Shown in pieces: positions 21,834 to 32,248 of a stretch of 64,000 nt of DNA; position 1 is the first letter of the stretch, and the number at the start of each line of letters is the position of its first letter. The stretch is from the NCBI GenBank assembly GCA_020465985.1, contig JAANYP010004335.1, forward strand, positions 248,001 through 312,000, given 5' to 3'. The translations under genes were made by a program, and so were the position numbers. The notes beneath the pieces were generated by a model. The model was given only the letters and a program-made list of their open reading frames with translations. It ran no database searches and was not told where the DNA came from. The stretch comes from Centrapalus pauciflorus. Taxonomy: Eukaryota; Streptophyta; Magnoliopsida; Asterales; Asteraceae.

Positions 21834-23696
21834 GGCCTTTGTTGTCAATGATGGACTGTTTGCTCTAAATGCTGAAGATTTGGAACAAATTCATCCAGAT
21901 GATCTTGAAGAGATGGATTTAAAGTGGCAACATGCAATGCTAACCATGAGGGCCAAAATGTTTCTTAAAAGAACTGGAACGACCAACTTTCAAGCCAGAA
22001 CAGAAGGCAAACCAGCTTTTGATAAGACAAAGGTTGAGTGTTATAAATGTCATAAGCTTGGTCACTTTGCCAGAGAATGTAGATCTCAAGGTCAACAGTC
22101 ATCAAGGCCTCAACAGGCTAATCAGGCTTCATCATCACAAGCACTTGTCTCTCAAGAAGACAATGTGTTTGACTGGAGTGATCAGACAGAGGAAGAATTT
22201 CAAAATCAAGCTCTGATGGCAGAAACATCAAATGTCTCCTCCACTGAACTACCATCTGAGGTAAATTCTAAACTCTGCTCTCAATCATGCAAAAATATGG
22301 TTAAAAAGTACAGAGATCACAATGAGAGCATGTGCAAAACTCTAGCTAAGATGGAAGAGAGGAGACATGAATTCATGCAAGCCATAGAAGATCTTGAAAA
22401 ACAGATCAATGACTATAAGGATAATGAGATTCAAATGGGACATGATAGAACATATCATGAGTGGGAGAAAAAGGAGCTGAATAAGAAAATAGAATCCCTA
22501 AATAAAAAGGTAGAAGAGACTGAACAAAAGGTGTTAGAGGCTAATAAGAAACTAGAATCTGTCAACATAGATCTAGGTAACTTCAAATTGGCTAATCAAA
22601 AGCTGAAACACCTAATGGAAGTCCAATTTAAAGATAGGGTAAAATCTCAGGTTAATCCCAAAGAAGGCATAGGATACAGAGCTACTCCACCTCCATACAA
22701 CAACAAATACATTCATCCAATGAGTGAGGTTGCTGATAGACTTGTCAATGAACCACTAGATGAGTCTATGACTATTGCAGACCCTATCCTTGACAACAGT
22801 CCTGAATCAAAAGAAGCTCAGATTCAAAATAGAGACTGTGAGTGTATAGCATGTGAGAAAGACCACAAACAATGAGTGCACCTATAGAGATCCAAGCCCC
22901 CAGTAAGAAAGGAAAAGAGAAGATGAGTGTATGCAATGCTGCTCCACAAGTTTCTGTACATTCTAACTGTAACACTGCATCTTTTTCAAAGAATAATAAA
23001 AAGGGTAAAAATGTTCCAGTCTGCACATGCCAAAAGCATGGTGTTCAAAAGTTTCCCAAACAACAGCAGGTAAGGGGAAATCAGAGGAACAAGAACCAGA
23101 AATTGTCAAATAAATCTGGTTCTCCAATTCAAAGAGTCAAAAGGTGTTTTCACTGTGGAAGGAAGAATCACTTGGCCAAGGATTGTTTTTATAAACCAGC
23201 TGTTGCAAAACAGATTGTGATTCATAGGAAGAATCACTTGGCCAAGGATCACAGATTTTCAAAAGTTAATAAAAAACAGTCCACACATCAAAAACAAGTT
23301 TTGGAAAAACCTAAATTAAGTTTTAAACAAATATGGTGTGTCAAGGACAAATCTTTAAATCAAACTGCTGATGCAAAAGATCAGACTGCTAAGTCAAAAT
23401 CTGAGGCTGTTAGTGCAAATTCTGAAGCTGGTAGTGCAGATTCTGAAACTGTTAGCACTACACACACAGGTCAAACTGCTAAGCATCATTCTGGAACTGC
23501 TAATGAATCATCTGAGGCTGTTAGAAGAAAAGATGATCAAAATACCTGGATACCTCCTATAATCACTAAATACTCTCCAAAGACTCCATCAGTAGATCTC
23601 ACTAAATATAAGAAGTCAAAAACAGTATTTAGTTATGTCAATGCACAAGGCAAACCCAAAACCAATTTGGTTTGGGTTTACTCCAAAACTGACTAA
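21834..23696 (+). pseudogene. Gag (C-terminal two thirds) of copia B
   Basis: B gag resumes in frame at 21834 (EAFVVNDGLFALNAEDLEQI). It continues through knuckle CYKCHKLGHFARECR, the Lys/Glu-rich coiled coil and a frame change at about 22870 (331-codon piece ends CEKDHKQ, next piece starts MSAPIEIQ). It then has knuckle CFHCGRKNHLAKDC and a tail of repeated SEAVSAN-like units (23380-23530). A short tandem copy of RKNHLAKD occurs at 23225-23250. The gag ends with a stop at 23694-23696, and pol is in another frame overlapping by about 60 nt. Copia C shares the same stop and frame switch, so that boundary looks original rather than damage. Confidence 0.88.
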
Positions 23697-24387
23697 GCTT
23701 TTATTTGTGCAGGGCAACCACATGTCACCTCATAAAACAAGATGGTATTTGGACAGTAGATGCTCTAGGCACATGACAGGCAACTCTGAGTGCTTGTCAA
23801 ATTTCAAAGGATTTGATGGAGGATTTGTTGCATTTGGAGGCAACTCAAAAGGAGGTAAGGTAACAGGTAAAGGTACTGTTAATGCAGGCAACATGATTTT
23901 TCATGATGTTTTGTATGTTGAACAGCTTAAGTATAATTTACTAAGTGTCTCTCAAATTTGTGACAAACAAAACATTGTTCTGTTTACAGATTCTGAGTGC
24001 ATTGTTCTTTCAAAAGATTTCAAAATTCCTGAAAATCTTGTTTTACTAAGAACACCAAGAAAGGACAATGTCTACTGTTTGGACACAGATCTTTTATCCA
24101 AATCAAATACTTTAAGCTGTTTGATATCCAAAGCGTCATCCAATGAGTCTGCTCTTTGGCATAGAAGGATGTGTCACATGAACTTCAAGTCCATGAATGT
24201 TTTAGTCACAAAGAATCTGGTAAGAGGTTTACCACAAAAGGAGTTCATATGTGATGATCATTGTGTAGCATGTCTTAAAGGCAAACAACACAAAACTTCT
24301 CATAAGTCCAAAGAAGTAAATTCAATCTCATCTGCTCTTCATCTGATTCATATGGATCTATTTGGTCCAACATCTGTTTTGAGTTAG
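23635..24387 (+). pseudogene. Protease and GAG-pre-integrase of copia B, mutated active site
   Basis: The frame carries VQGNHMSPHKTRWYLDS, then RCSRHMTGN where the retropepsin triad should be DSG: the Gly is Arg here, while copia C keeps DSG. The triad Gly is essentially invariant in this family, so processing activity is doubtful. The GAG-pre-integrase zinc module follows (LWHRRMCHMNFKSMNVLV; DHCVACLKGKQHKTSH), then the integrase start LIHMDLFGPTSVLS. A stop at 24385-24387 coincides with the first integrase deletion. A TTTGTGCAG/GG stretch at 23703-23714 resembles a splice acceptor. Confidence 0.87.
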
Positions 24388-25221
24388 TTAAGTCTTTTAT
24401 TCTTAAGATAGAAAACCAGTCCAACTCAAAAGTGAAGGTGATAAGATCAGACAATGGAACTGAATTTAAACCTGCTAATGACTTTCTGGGCAGAAGCTGT
24501 TAATACATCCTGTTATGTTCTGAATAGGGTTTAGGTTGTTCAATTACAAGGGAAAACTCCTTATGAGTTATTCCATCACAGAAGTCCCCTAATAGCTTTC
24601 TTCAAGCCTTTTGGATGTCCATGTACTATTCTTCACACTAAGACTCACTTAGGGAAGTTTGAAAGTAAGGCTGAAGAAGGATTTTTTGTAGGATACTCAA
24701 ATCAAAGCAAAGCCTATAGAGTATATAACAGTGTGTCTAAAACCATTGAAGAAAGTGCAAATGTTGAATTTAATGAAAATACTGCAAATGTCAAAGGCAC
24801 TGGTCCTGATTGGTTGTTTGATTTAGATTCACTAACCAATTCTCTGAGCTTTGTTGAGTATACTGCAGAAACTGATGCAAACAAGTTTGAGGCTATCAAC
24901 ACAAACTCTCATGCTGCCAGTACAAATCCTCAAGCTGTTGGCACAAAGTTTCAAACTGCTGCAGATCTAACCAATTGGGATGAATATTACTATCCCACTT
25001 CTGTCATGTGACCCTCCAGGGGTTCTAAATGCTCAACATGATACAAATCCTGACACTGAAGTGCCACTCCCATGTCCTGAGAGAACAGCTCCAACACAAA
25101 GGGAAATAGTCGCAGATTCAAGTCAAGCTGTTCCAGAAGCTGAACCATCCACTGATCCTAATGGAGATGATACAAATCTTGGATCCCTTTTTCAGACAGA
25201 GAGAGAGAGCCTACACTCAGA
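24388..25221 (+). pseudogene. Gutted integrase and linker of copia B
   Basis: After VLS, the block with the first catalytic Asp (normally DDYSR) is missing. The sequence resumes at VKSFILKIENQSN and SDNGTEFK (second catalytic Asp), then jumps directly to FWAEAVNTSCYVLN, omitting the block that holds the catalytic Glu. Downstream, GKTPYELFHHR, FKPFGCPCTILHTK and EGFFVGYSNQSKAYRVYN are recognisable. The linker towards RT has frame changes near 25005 and 25225 and another set of TCAAGCTGTTGGCAC-type repeats (24880-24965). This integrase could not act. Confidence 0.85.
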
Positions 25222-26904
25222 GTGCACAAGTATCATCCTCTCAATCAAATACTGGGTGATCCAAGTACTCCTGTACAAACAAGGAAAATGGTTCACAATG
25301 AAACTACTGCTGCTGAACAAGCAGTTCCTGAATTTAGTCTAGCTGCTTTTGAACATGTCTGTTTCATGTCTCAACTAGAACCTAAAAAGGCATCAGAAGC
25401 ATTGAAAGACTCATCTTGGATTGAGGCAATGCAAGAAGAGCTTCTACAATTCAAGATTCAGAATGTATGGACTCTGGTTGATCTACCTAAAGGAAAGAGA
25501 GCAATTGGTACAAGATGGGTGTTCAGAAACAAGAAAGATGAGAGAGGGATAGTCATCAAGAATAAAGCAAGACTAGTAGCACAAGGGTACACTCAGGAAG
25601 AAGGCATAGATTATGATGATGTATTTGCCCCAGTGGCAAGAATTGAAGCCATCAGACTATTCTTGGCCTATGCAAGCTTCAAAGGTTTTAAAGTGTATCA
25701 AATGGATGTGAAGTCTGCTTTTCTATATGGAACAATTGCAGAAGAGGTCTATGTGTGTCAACCTCCTGGTTTTGAGGACTACAAGTATCCAAACAGGGTC
25801 TACAAGTTAGACAAGGCTCTCTATGGTCTCCATCAAGCCCCCAGAGCATGGTATGACACTCTGTCATCATACCTTCTACAGAATGGGTTCAAGAGAGGGA
25901 CTCTGGACAAAACACTTTTCACTAAGTCCATCAAAGCTGAGATTCTTCTTGTCCAAATATATGTTGATGACATCATCTTTGGCTCAACCAATGACTGTTT
26001 GTGCAAAGAGTTTGAAGCTTTAATGCACAAAAAGTTCCAAATGAGTTCAATGGGAGAACTCACTTTCTTTCTAGGATTGCAAGTCAAACAGAAGCCCACT
26101 GGTCTTTTCATAAGTCAATCAAAGTATGTGAAAGACATACTGGAAAAGTTTGGGTATCAAGACACAAAGGTTGCAAGCACTCCAATGGATCCTCACAAGC
26201 AGCTCCACACAGACAAAGATGGCATAGATGTGGACATTCATTTATACAGATCTCTTATAGAATCTCTTATGTATCTAACCTCTTCTAGACCTGACATAAT
26301 GTTTGCTGTCTGTGTATGTGCTAGGTTTCAATGCTCTCCAAAGGATTCTCACTTGGTTGCTGTTAAGAGAATCTTTAGATATCTCAAAGGCCAACCACAT
26401 TTAGGCCTCTGGTATCCTAAAGACTCTCCTCTTGAACTAACAGCCTACTCTGACAGTGACTATGGAGGATGCAACATTGACAGAAAATCCACAACTGGTG
26501 GATGTCAATACTTAGGAGCAAGACTGGTCTCTTGGCAATGCAAAAAGCAGACAACTGTTTCCACCTCATCCACTGAAGCAGAATATGTAGCAGCTGCAAG
26601 CTGCTGCTCTCAGGTAATGTGGATTCAAAATCAACTGAGAGACTATGGTATGAACTTCTTATCCACTCCTATTTACATTGACAATTCAAGTGCAATCAGC
26701 ATTGTGCAAAACCCAGTGAAATTCCCAAAAACCAAGCATATAGACATCAGATTTCACTTTATAAGGGATTGTAATGAGAAGAAATTAATCCAAGTTATCA
26801 AAATACATACTGATGATCAGTTAGCTGATCTATTTACAAAACCTTTTGATGTAGGAAGATTCACCTTCCTGGTATCAAATATTGGTATGGTAAACATGGA
26901 TTAA
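25222..26904 (+). CDS. Reverse transcriptase and RNase H of copia B
   Basis: This 560-codon open frame contains a full copia RT: WTLVDLPKGKRAIGTRWVF, KARLVAQGYTQEEGIDYDDV, YQMDVKSAFLYG, ALYGLHQAPRAWY and the catalytic IYVDDIIFGS. RNase H follows with its catalytic residues in TAYSDSDYGGCNIDRKSTTG, STSSTEAEYVAAASC and YIDNSSAISIVQNP, and the terminal HIDIRFHFIRDC and HTDDQLADLFTKPF blocks. No stop interrupts it, unlike the rest of the polyprotein. It belongs to one pol polyprotein with the broken integrase upstream, so it would not be made from the normal start. The annotated start is only the open-frame limit, not a true initiation site. Confidence 0.92.
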   Translation: MHKYHPLNQILGDPSTPVQTRKMVHNETTAAEQAVPEFSLAAFEHVCFMSQLEPKKASEALKDSSWIEAMQEELLQFKIQNVWTLVDLPKGKRAIGTRWVFRNKKDERGIVIKNKARLVAQGYTQEEGIDYDDVFAPVARIEAIRLFLAYASFKGFKVYQMDVKSAFLYGTIAEEVYVCQPPGFEDYKYPNRVYKLDKALYGLHQAPRAWYDTLSSYLLQNGFKRGTLDKTLFTKSIKAEILLVQIYVDDIIFGSTNDCLCKEFEALMHKKFQMSSMGELTFFLGLQVKQKPTGLFISQSKYVKDILEKFGYQDTKVASTPMDPHKQLHTDKDGIDVDIHLYRSLIESLMYLTSSRPDIMFAVCVCARFQCSPKDSHLVAVKRIFRYLKGQPHLGLWYPKDSPLELTAYSDSDYGGCNIDRKSTTGGCQYLGARLVSWQCKKQTTVSTSSTEAEYVAAASCCSQVMWIQNQLRDYGMNFLSTPIYIDNSSAISIVQNPVKFPKTKHIDIRFHFIRDCNEKKLIQVIKIHTDDQLADLFTKPFDVGRFTFLVSNIGMVNMD

Positions 26905-27247
26905 TTTGTTTTCATTCTTATCTAATTCATATGCTTATTTAAGGGGGAGTCACTGTTTCATTGAAAGATGCATAAGTTTCAACTAACAGCTTGAGTCTTT
27001 TCTCAAGCTGCTAGTTCATTTTCTCGAACTGTTAGTTATTCACTTGATCTGTCAAAGTGTGCAGGGTATTTAGGTAATTTCTTTAATATGTGTGCGCGGG
27101 ACCCAACCTTTTTCAAAACCATTAAAGGTCCCAGTATCGTTCAGTTATAACTACCAGTTACAAAGTTTCCTTCCACGGTCTTTCTTTTCTCTCTGAACGA
27201 TTCACACAATTCTCTTTGCAACCCTAAGACCTCCGTTCAAATCTTCA
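26905..27247 (+). promoter_or_regulatory. Leader-like gap between pol and the extra ORF of copia B
   Basis: The gap has no ORF. It starts with a polypurine stretch (AAGGGGGAG, about 26941-26949), then three CAAGCTGCTAG-type units resembling the LTR (26980-27040). A pyrimidine-rich, 5'-UTR-like segment (TTTCTTTTCTCTCTGAACG, 27181-27199) follows, ending at the ATG of the extra ORF. This looks like a leader for a separate transcript or a splice target, but no promoter was proven. Confidence 0.4.
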
Positions 27248-30052
27248 ATGGAGTTCGTCAAAGAACACAACTGCCTTCCATACTCTCTAAAACACTCTGA
27301 ACTTGAGCCGTTCCATGACATGATGGATTTTCTAAGACACTCCCATATCCACCATGCCCTCAATCTCAATCCCACCATATACATATCTCACATCGAACAG
27401 TTCTGGAACCGTGCCTCCGTTCAAACCATCAATGAAATTCCTTCTATACTGTCCAAAATTGATGGCACTCCCATCACCATCACTGAGGAATCCATTCGCC
27501 ATCATTTGCATCTTCAAGATGCCACAGGTATAACAGACCTAACCCTTAATGCTTTACATACTTGTCTTTTTAATATTGGATATAGGGGTCCTGCTGATTC
27601 CTTTACTTTCTTGAAAGCACATTTTTCACCTAAATGGAAATATCTTGTGCATCTAATTCAGCAGTGTATGAGCCCCAAAAGAACTGGTTGGTCAGAATTT
27701 TCTTCTAATATTGCCACTGCCTTAGTGTGCTTTTCAACGGGCCAACAGTTCAATTTTTCAAACATGATTTTTCAGGGGATGTTAAGGCATCATTCCCTAA
27801 AGAATGGGAAATTTTTGATGTATCCTAGATTTTTGGCAGAAATAATTGCACACACCTGCACTGCTTCTCATATACATAAGAGGATACATATTTCCCATAG
27901 GCACTCACTATCTTCTATTAAAAGTCTTTTAAAACAAAGTGCCAATTTTTTGAGTGTAGATGTTCCATTGCCATCTGCAATGCTGAACATCATCCCAAGA
28001 AACAGAGGAGAGGGTCCTGAGCAGGCTCAGCCTAACACTACTGCTTCAACCCCAGGACCCCAACCCACTCCTCATGATACACAAATTCCTTCTGATCCTA
28101 TTGTACAGCCAACAGCCCCACTAAAATTTCTATATAAAAGGAAAAGAGGACCAGGAGCTCTTTCCTCCTCAGCCCTCAGACAAGAGCCATATAATGCTGT
28201 GCAGGAGGACACTGCTGCACAGAATATCCAAAGGGAACACATTGAGGATACTCCCATCCTCACTCAGGAGGTGAACATCTCACCAGAGATTGTTCATATG
28301 GGTTCTGTGGCTGGCACTACTGCTGTTTCTGCACAAGAGGCACAGGACAGTGCCAACATCACTAAGACCACACCCATGGCAACAGCAAGTGTGCAAACAC
28401 AAGCTGGAAGTCCCCAGAACCAAGAACAGAGGGGCCCAGATGTTTCTACTTCTGGTATCCATGCCAGTGATAGATCACAAATACCTCAGGTGTTTTCTGA
28501 TCTTGAGGCTAGTCTGCAACTCATGCTTTTAACGGATCCTAAGATGAAACCTGTTGTAGCTATGTTGGAATACCAAATGTCCATCATTGCTACACAGGGT
28601 GCCCAGATTCTAGCCCTCAAGCAAGCAGAAGTGGCTCAAAATCAGAGAATGGATTATCTCCATAAGGGGTTTACCCTTTGTGGAAATAAGATCATGAAAT
28701 TAGAGCGTTTGATTCAAACCCAAGTGGCAAAGGTTGTAGGTCCTTCTGACCAAACCAATGCTTCCAAAAAGGGGGAGAATCAGGAGTTTCCTAAAGCAGT
28801 CCAAGCAGCTCCAACAGAATCAGTCCAAGCAGCCTCAACAGTTCCACCTTCTAGGCTAACAGTCCTAACAGCTTCTCAAGCTGTTAGCCTAGAAACTCAA
28901 GCTGCTTCTTCAAAAGCAACTGGAGTTGTTATAAGGGAAGGTGCTCAAGCTCCAATCAGTACAGTCCAAGTTACAACCTCTGCTACAAAAGACAAGGGCA
29001 AGGGCATTCTAATTGAGTCTCCAAAGCACAAATTTTCTTCCAGAGAAGCCCAGATTGCCTTTGATGCTGAAATTGCAAGAAAATTAGCAGAAGAAGAGGA
29101 TCAAGAGTTAGACCAGCAAACCCAGCCCCCAATGGAAGATGATGAAACCTTAGGTGATTACCTAAAATGGTTTGTGGTCAAACAAGGAGAAAAGAAGAGG
29201 AAGATGCCAACAGGGCACTCCAAAGCTGAGCATAGAAGATTTCTGATCAATTTTGCCTTTGCAGCTGGTATTCCAAAGAAGATGGCTTAGTCCATGAGCA
29301 CAGAGAGGCTGCAGGATATCCATGACAAAGAAATAGACAAAAGAAAGAAAGCAAAAGTCTCCCAAGAAGTCCAAACAGCCCAAGAACCAGTTCAAGCTGT
29401 TGCAAGTGCCCCTGCTTCTTCTGATCAAGCTGTTGCTTCCATTCCTGCAACTAAGTCATTATCACAAGCAAAGCTGGATCAAGTCAAAAAGGTGTTATTT
29501 GATCAACAACTACAAAAGGCTCTGAAGATAGAGAAATTGCTATATCAGCATGACTTTACAAAGCCTCTTATCAATTACTGGTTTGCTAAGCCCATGGACG
29601 ATATTGACGTAAGATTTAAGTTTGTGGTGAGAAGGGAATCTGGTCCAGAAGAAGAGTATGACACATTTTGGCAAATGGTTCAAAAGTTGACTAGAGATGA
29701 GCTCACAAAGATGCACAATATTGGGTCTGTGACACAAGTCAGATCAACTCTACCAATAGTCAAGCAAGTCATCAAAGATCTGAAGTCAATTGTCGACCCT
29801 GAGTCTATATGAGAAGATATAGATGATGCCAACAAGAAGAGAAAGAAGATCAAGCAAGTTGATCTGTTTGTCAAATCAGGGACTTACAGAATCAAATTTT
29901 CAGATGGATCTGGTATGTTCTTCAATCTTGAATTTTATGATCTACCAAAGGATATGTTAACACAGATGAAATCTGTTAGAATATCTTGTGATAGAGAAGA
30001 AATGAAGAAAGAGTTTTTAAAGGCTGTAAATCAGAAACTTGCACAGTTGTAA
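27248..30052 (+). pseudogene. Extra 3' ORF of copia B (934 codons, two in-frame stops)
   Basis: One frame runs from ATG 27248 to TAA 30050, broken only by TAG at 29288 and TGA at 29810. Residues about 1-240 look globular (HIHHALNLNPTIYISHIEQF; TITEESIRHHLHLQ; a CMSPKRTGWSEF block) and distantly recall the plant transposon-associated domain often labelled Transposase_32. Similar proteins in Asteraceae genomes are, as I remember, sometimes annotated as longin-like; neither link was tested. Residues about 250-430 are rich in Pro, Thr, Gln and Ala, about 438-495 form heptad-like helices, and about 590-620 are acidic (AEIARKLAEEEDQELDQQ). After the first stop comes a Lys-rich stretch, then a C-terminal domain with FKFVVRRESGPEEEYDTFW and FSDGSGMFFNLEFYDLPKDM. 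No signal peptide or convincing membrane span is visible, so an envelope role is unsupported. The function is unknown. Confidence 0.75.
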
Positions 30053-30154
30053 GTTTTTGAAAGCCTTGGTTTGTAAATAACAGTATTACTTGTTTATTTC
30101 CTTATTTGTATAGAACTTAAAGTCTTGTGTAAAGAATTTAAGTTAGGGGGAGAT

Positions 30155-30819
30155 TGTTGGGAAATAGTCTAAGTAGGTTCAAGCTGTTAGTTAGACTTCT
30201 CAAACTGTTAGTAGAGTTTATATGTAAATCCAAAGTTCATGCTGTTAGTTGAAGAATCTCGAGCTGCCAGTGTAAAAGTTCAAGCTGCCAGAGTAAAACA
30301 ACTCAAGCTGCTCTGTTCAAGCTGTCAAGTGATTCAAGCTGCTCAACAGTTTCATAAACAGAATGTGCTGATTTTCAGGAAAAGATATCTACACGAAGAT
30401 TCAAGCATATCTACTATCAGAGAAGTCATAGTCCTTTAAGGAAACAAATCAAGAAGCAATATAAATACATAGAATAGGTCATTCTATTGTATAGGAGTTT
30501 TCTGCATATTCAAGTCTGTAATTGCTTTTTGTTTGAGTTTTTATAAGTCTCTAAGGTTGTAAAACCCTAAGAACAGATTGTGTTCTTCGTCTAATCAAAA
30601 CAGATTAGAGGTGATTGTAATCATTGAATTCAGCAATACAAGCAGTTTTGGTCATTACTTGTGTTTATTTGCTATTTGGTTCTGAAAGCTTTTGTTAAAA
30701 TAATTAAGTGTTATTCCGCAAACTTCTTAATTAAACTTTGATTCAAAGCAAGATTATTGATTTATACTCTGATAAATTCAAATCAGTTAGTCTTGGTTAA
30801 TTAGTTTTAGATCCTGACA
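30155..30819 (+). repeat. 3' LTR of copia B
   Basis: It is identical in length to the 5' LTR, with five substitutions seen by eye (for example ATTAG/ATCAG, CTTCAAGG/CTTTAAGG, TCTT/TCAT, TAAGAG/TAGGAG, GCCTC/GTCTC). The polypurine tract lies directly upstream. Confidence 0.95.
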
Positions 30820-31156
30820 ACTGTTGTTTTGCTCTCGATTGGTACTCGGCCATTCAATTGCTTGTTGTTCTTTTCTCTATTGCCACTCCTCTTCTCTTGT
30901 TTTCATACTCAACCACTCGATTAGTTTTGGTTAGTTCTCGTTGGTAAGTAGGCAACAATTTTCTTTTGATTGCAATGCATACATAAAGTTTTAATGGTTA
31001 TCATTGGTGTTGAAAAACGTATTGGAATCTAGATCTTGCTTATGGATTTAGATGTTGGTGATGTTATGTATCCAAATGTGCTAAAAGACATGTTGCAACT
31101 TAGATCGTGGTTATGTTTCTTAAATACTGGTTTTTGGGATTTTGTTTATATGGAGA
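30820..31156. other. Interior of the Mutator-like element, right part
   Basis: Non-coding. It starts with ACTGT, the right flank of copia B, and has no ORF or repeat beyond the short similarity to 17010-17046. Confidence 0.5.
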
Positions 31157-31549
31157 TGACTAGGGTTTGGAAATAGGTGGTCGCCGGAGAAGATGACAAA
31201 TCGCCGGAGAAGATGAGAAGTCGTCGGACTTGATGGTTTCGTGACAAATCACGAAATGGTAAATAAGTAACTAAAGGGAAATAGTTAAATTTTTTTTGAA
31301 AGTAATGATTACATGTTTATTGGGATGAATCAAACTTTTAAAATATGAATAAAAAGTACCACCGTTTACGTTACCAAACACCTTTTGTAACGTAATGCAT
31401 TAAAATATGAATAAAAAGTACATATCACGTAAATGGTGGCTATCACGTAAATGTGGTAACGTAAAGTGTGGCTATTTTGGTAAAATGAATATTTAATGGC
31501 TAAAAATTGATAAATAGGTGTGAAATGTGGCTATTTTAGTAATTATCCC
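31157..31549 (-). repeat. Right terminal inverted repeat of the Mutator-like element
   Basis: It is the inverted partner of 16393-16765. It contains one more GTCGCCGGAGAAGATGA unit than the left arm, so the arms differ by at least one short tandem change. Confidence 0.78.
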
Positions 31550-32248
31550 AATAAGTAACTGTCAATTATTAATTCCACATCACAATTAACTAGTTTTTTG
31601 GTTTTTGAATGGGGCAAATGACCAAAGATAGTAACAAGTTTTGATAATTTTATCATTAATAGTAACATTATTTATTTTTTATCATTTAAAGTAACAACTT
31701 TTTATTTTTCAATCAATAATAGTAATTAATGACCTGCAAACTTGTTTAACAGGTCACCAACATTTTTTCAGTTATCAAAATAAATAACAAATTTTTATTT
31801 TTTTATCAATAACAGTAACATATCAAATAAAACCAAACTTTTTTACTTTATTAAGTTTTTCTAAGATTTCATAAACACCAAAATAAACTCAGTTTATGTT
31901 TCAATTTATTTACTTACATTACTACTATCTTTAGTGACTATTTTTTTAATTTCATTAAATTTTTTCATTGTTAAAAACACAAAAATAAATAAGTTGCAGT
32001 TACTTTGTACGAAAAATTAAAATGATTTATAGCTTTTAAAAAAAATCTAAAACATGATTGGGTCGTGGTTTTTCATTCGGGAAAGCTAAAAGTTGAATGA
32101 TTTGTAATCAATTTCGTTTGGAATTTACTAAAAAGCCGATCAATTCATTTTTTAGTTTTTCTATGAATGAAAAAACCATGACTCATTGTGGTTTATAGTT
32201 TTATGAATGAAAAATATTGTGACTCATTTTGATTTATTGTTTTTTAAA

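Larger units (their letters stand above)
17047..30819 (+). mobile_element. Copia LTR retrotransposon B (SIRE-like) with extra 3' ORF
   Basis: Two 665-bp LTRs (TGTTGGGAAATAG...GATCCTGACA) differ at only five positions by eye (about 99.2%), so insertion was recent. A tRNA-Met-type primer site and a purine tract (GTTAGGGGGAGA, about 30142-30153) lie inside them. The flanks are ATTGT and ACTGT (4/5). The plus-strand order is the first 18 codons of gag, an inverted fragment of a related element (C), the rest of gag, protease, GAG-pre-integrase, a gutted integrase, RT and RNase H. A leader-like gap and a long extra ORF before the 3' LTR follow. The large gag with two zinc knuckles, the separate gag and pol frames and the extra ORF fit the SIRE/Maximus type of copia elements; that placement is inference. 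Confidence 0.9.
16393..31549. mobile_element. Mutator-like element with long terminal inverted repeats, split by copia B
   Basis: The left terminus GGGATAATTACTAAAAT is repeated in inverted orientation at the right end (ATTTTAGTAATTATCCC, ending 31549). The inverted match runs for roughly 370-400 bp on each side. Very long inverted repeats with a GGG start are typical of Mutator-like elements (MULEs). Removing copia B and its target copy leaves about 1.38 kb, far too small for a transposase, so this was a non-autonomous copy. The nine flanking bases (AAATATAAA left, AATAAGTAA right) match at only five of nine positions, so the target duplication is decayed or the end assignment is off by a few bases. 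Confidence 0.75.

Noticed and set aside
27248..30052. Envelope glycoprotein reading of the extra ORF
   Set aside because: No signal peptide, no transmembrane segment and no cysteine pattern were seen; position alone is not enough.
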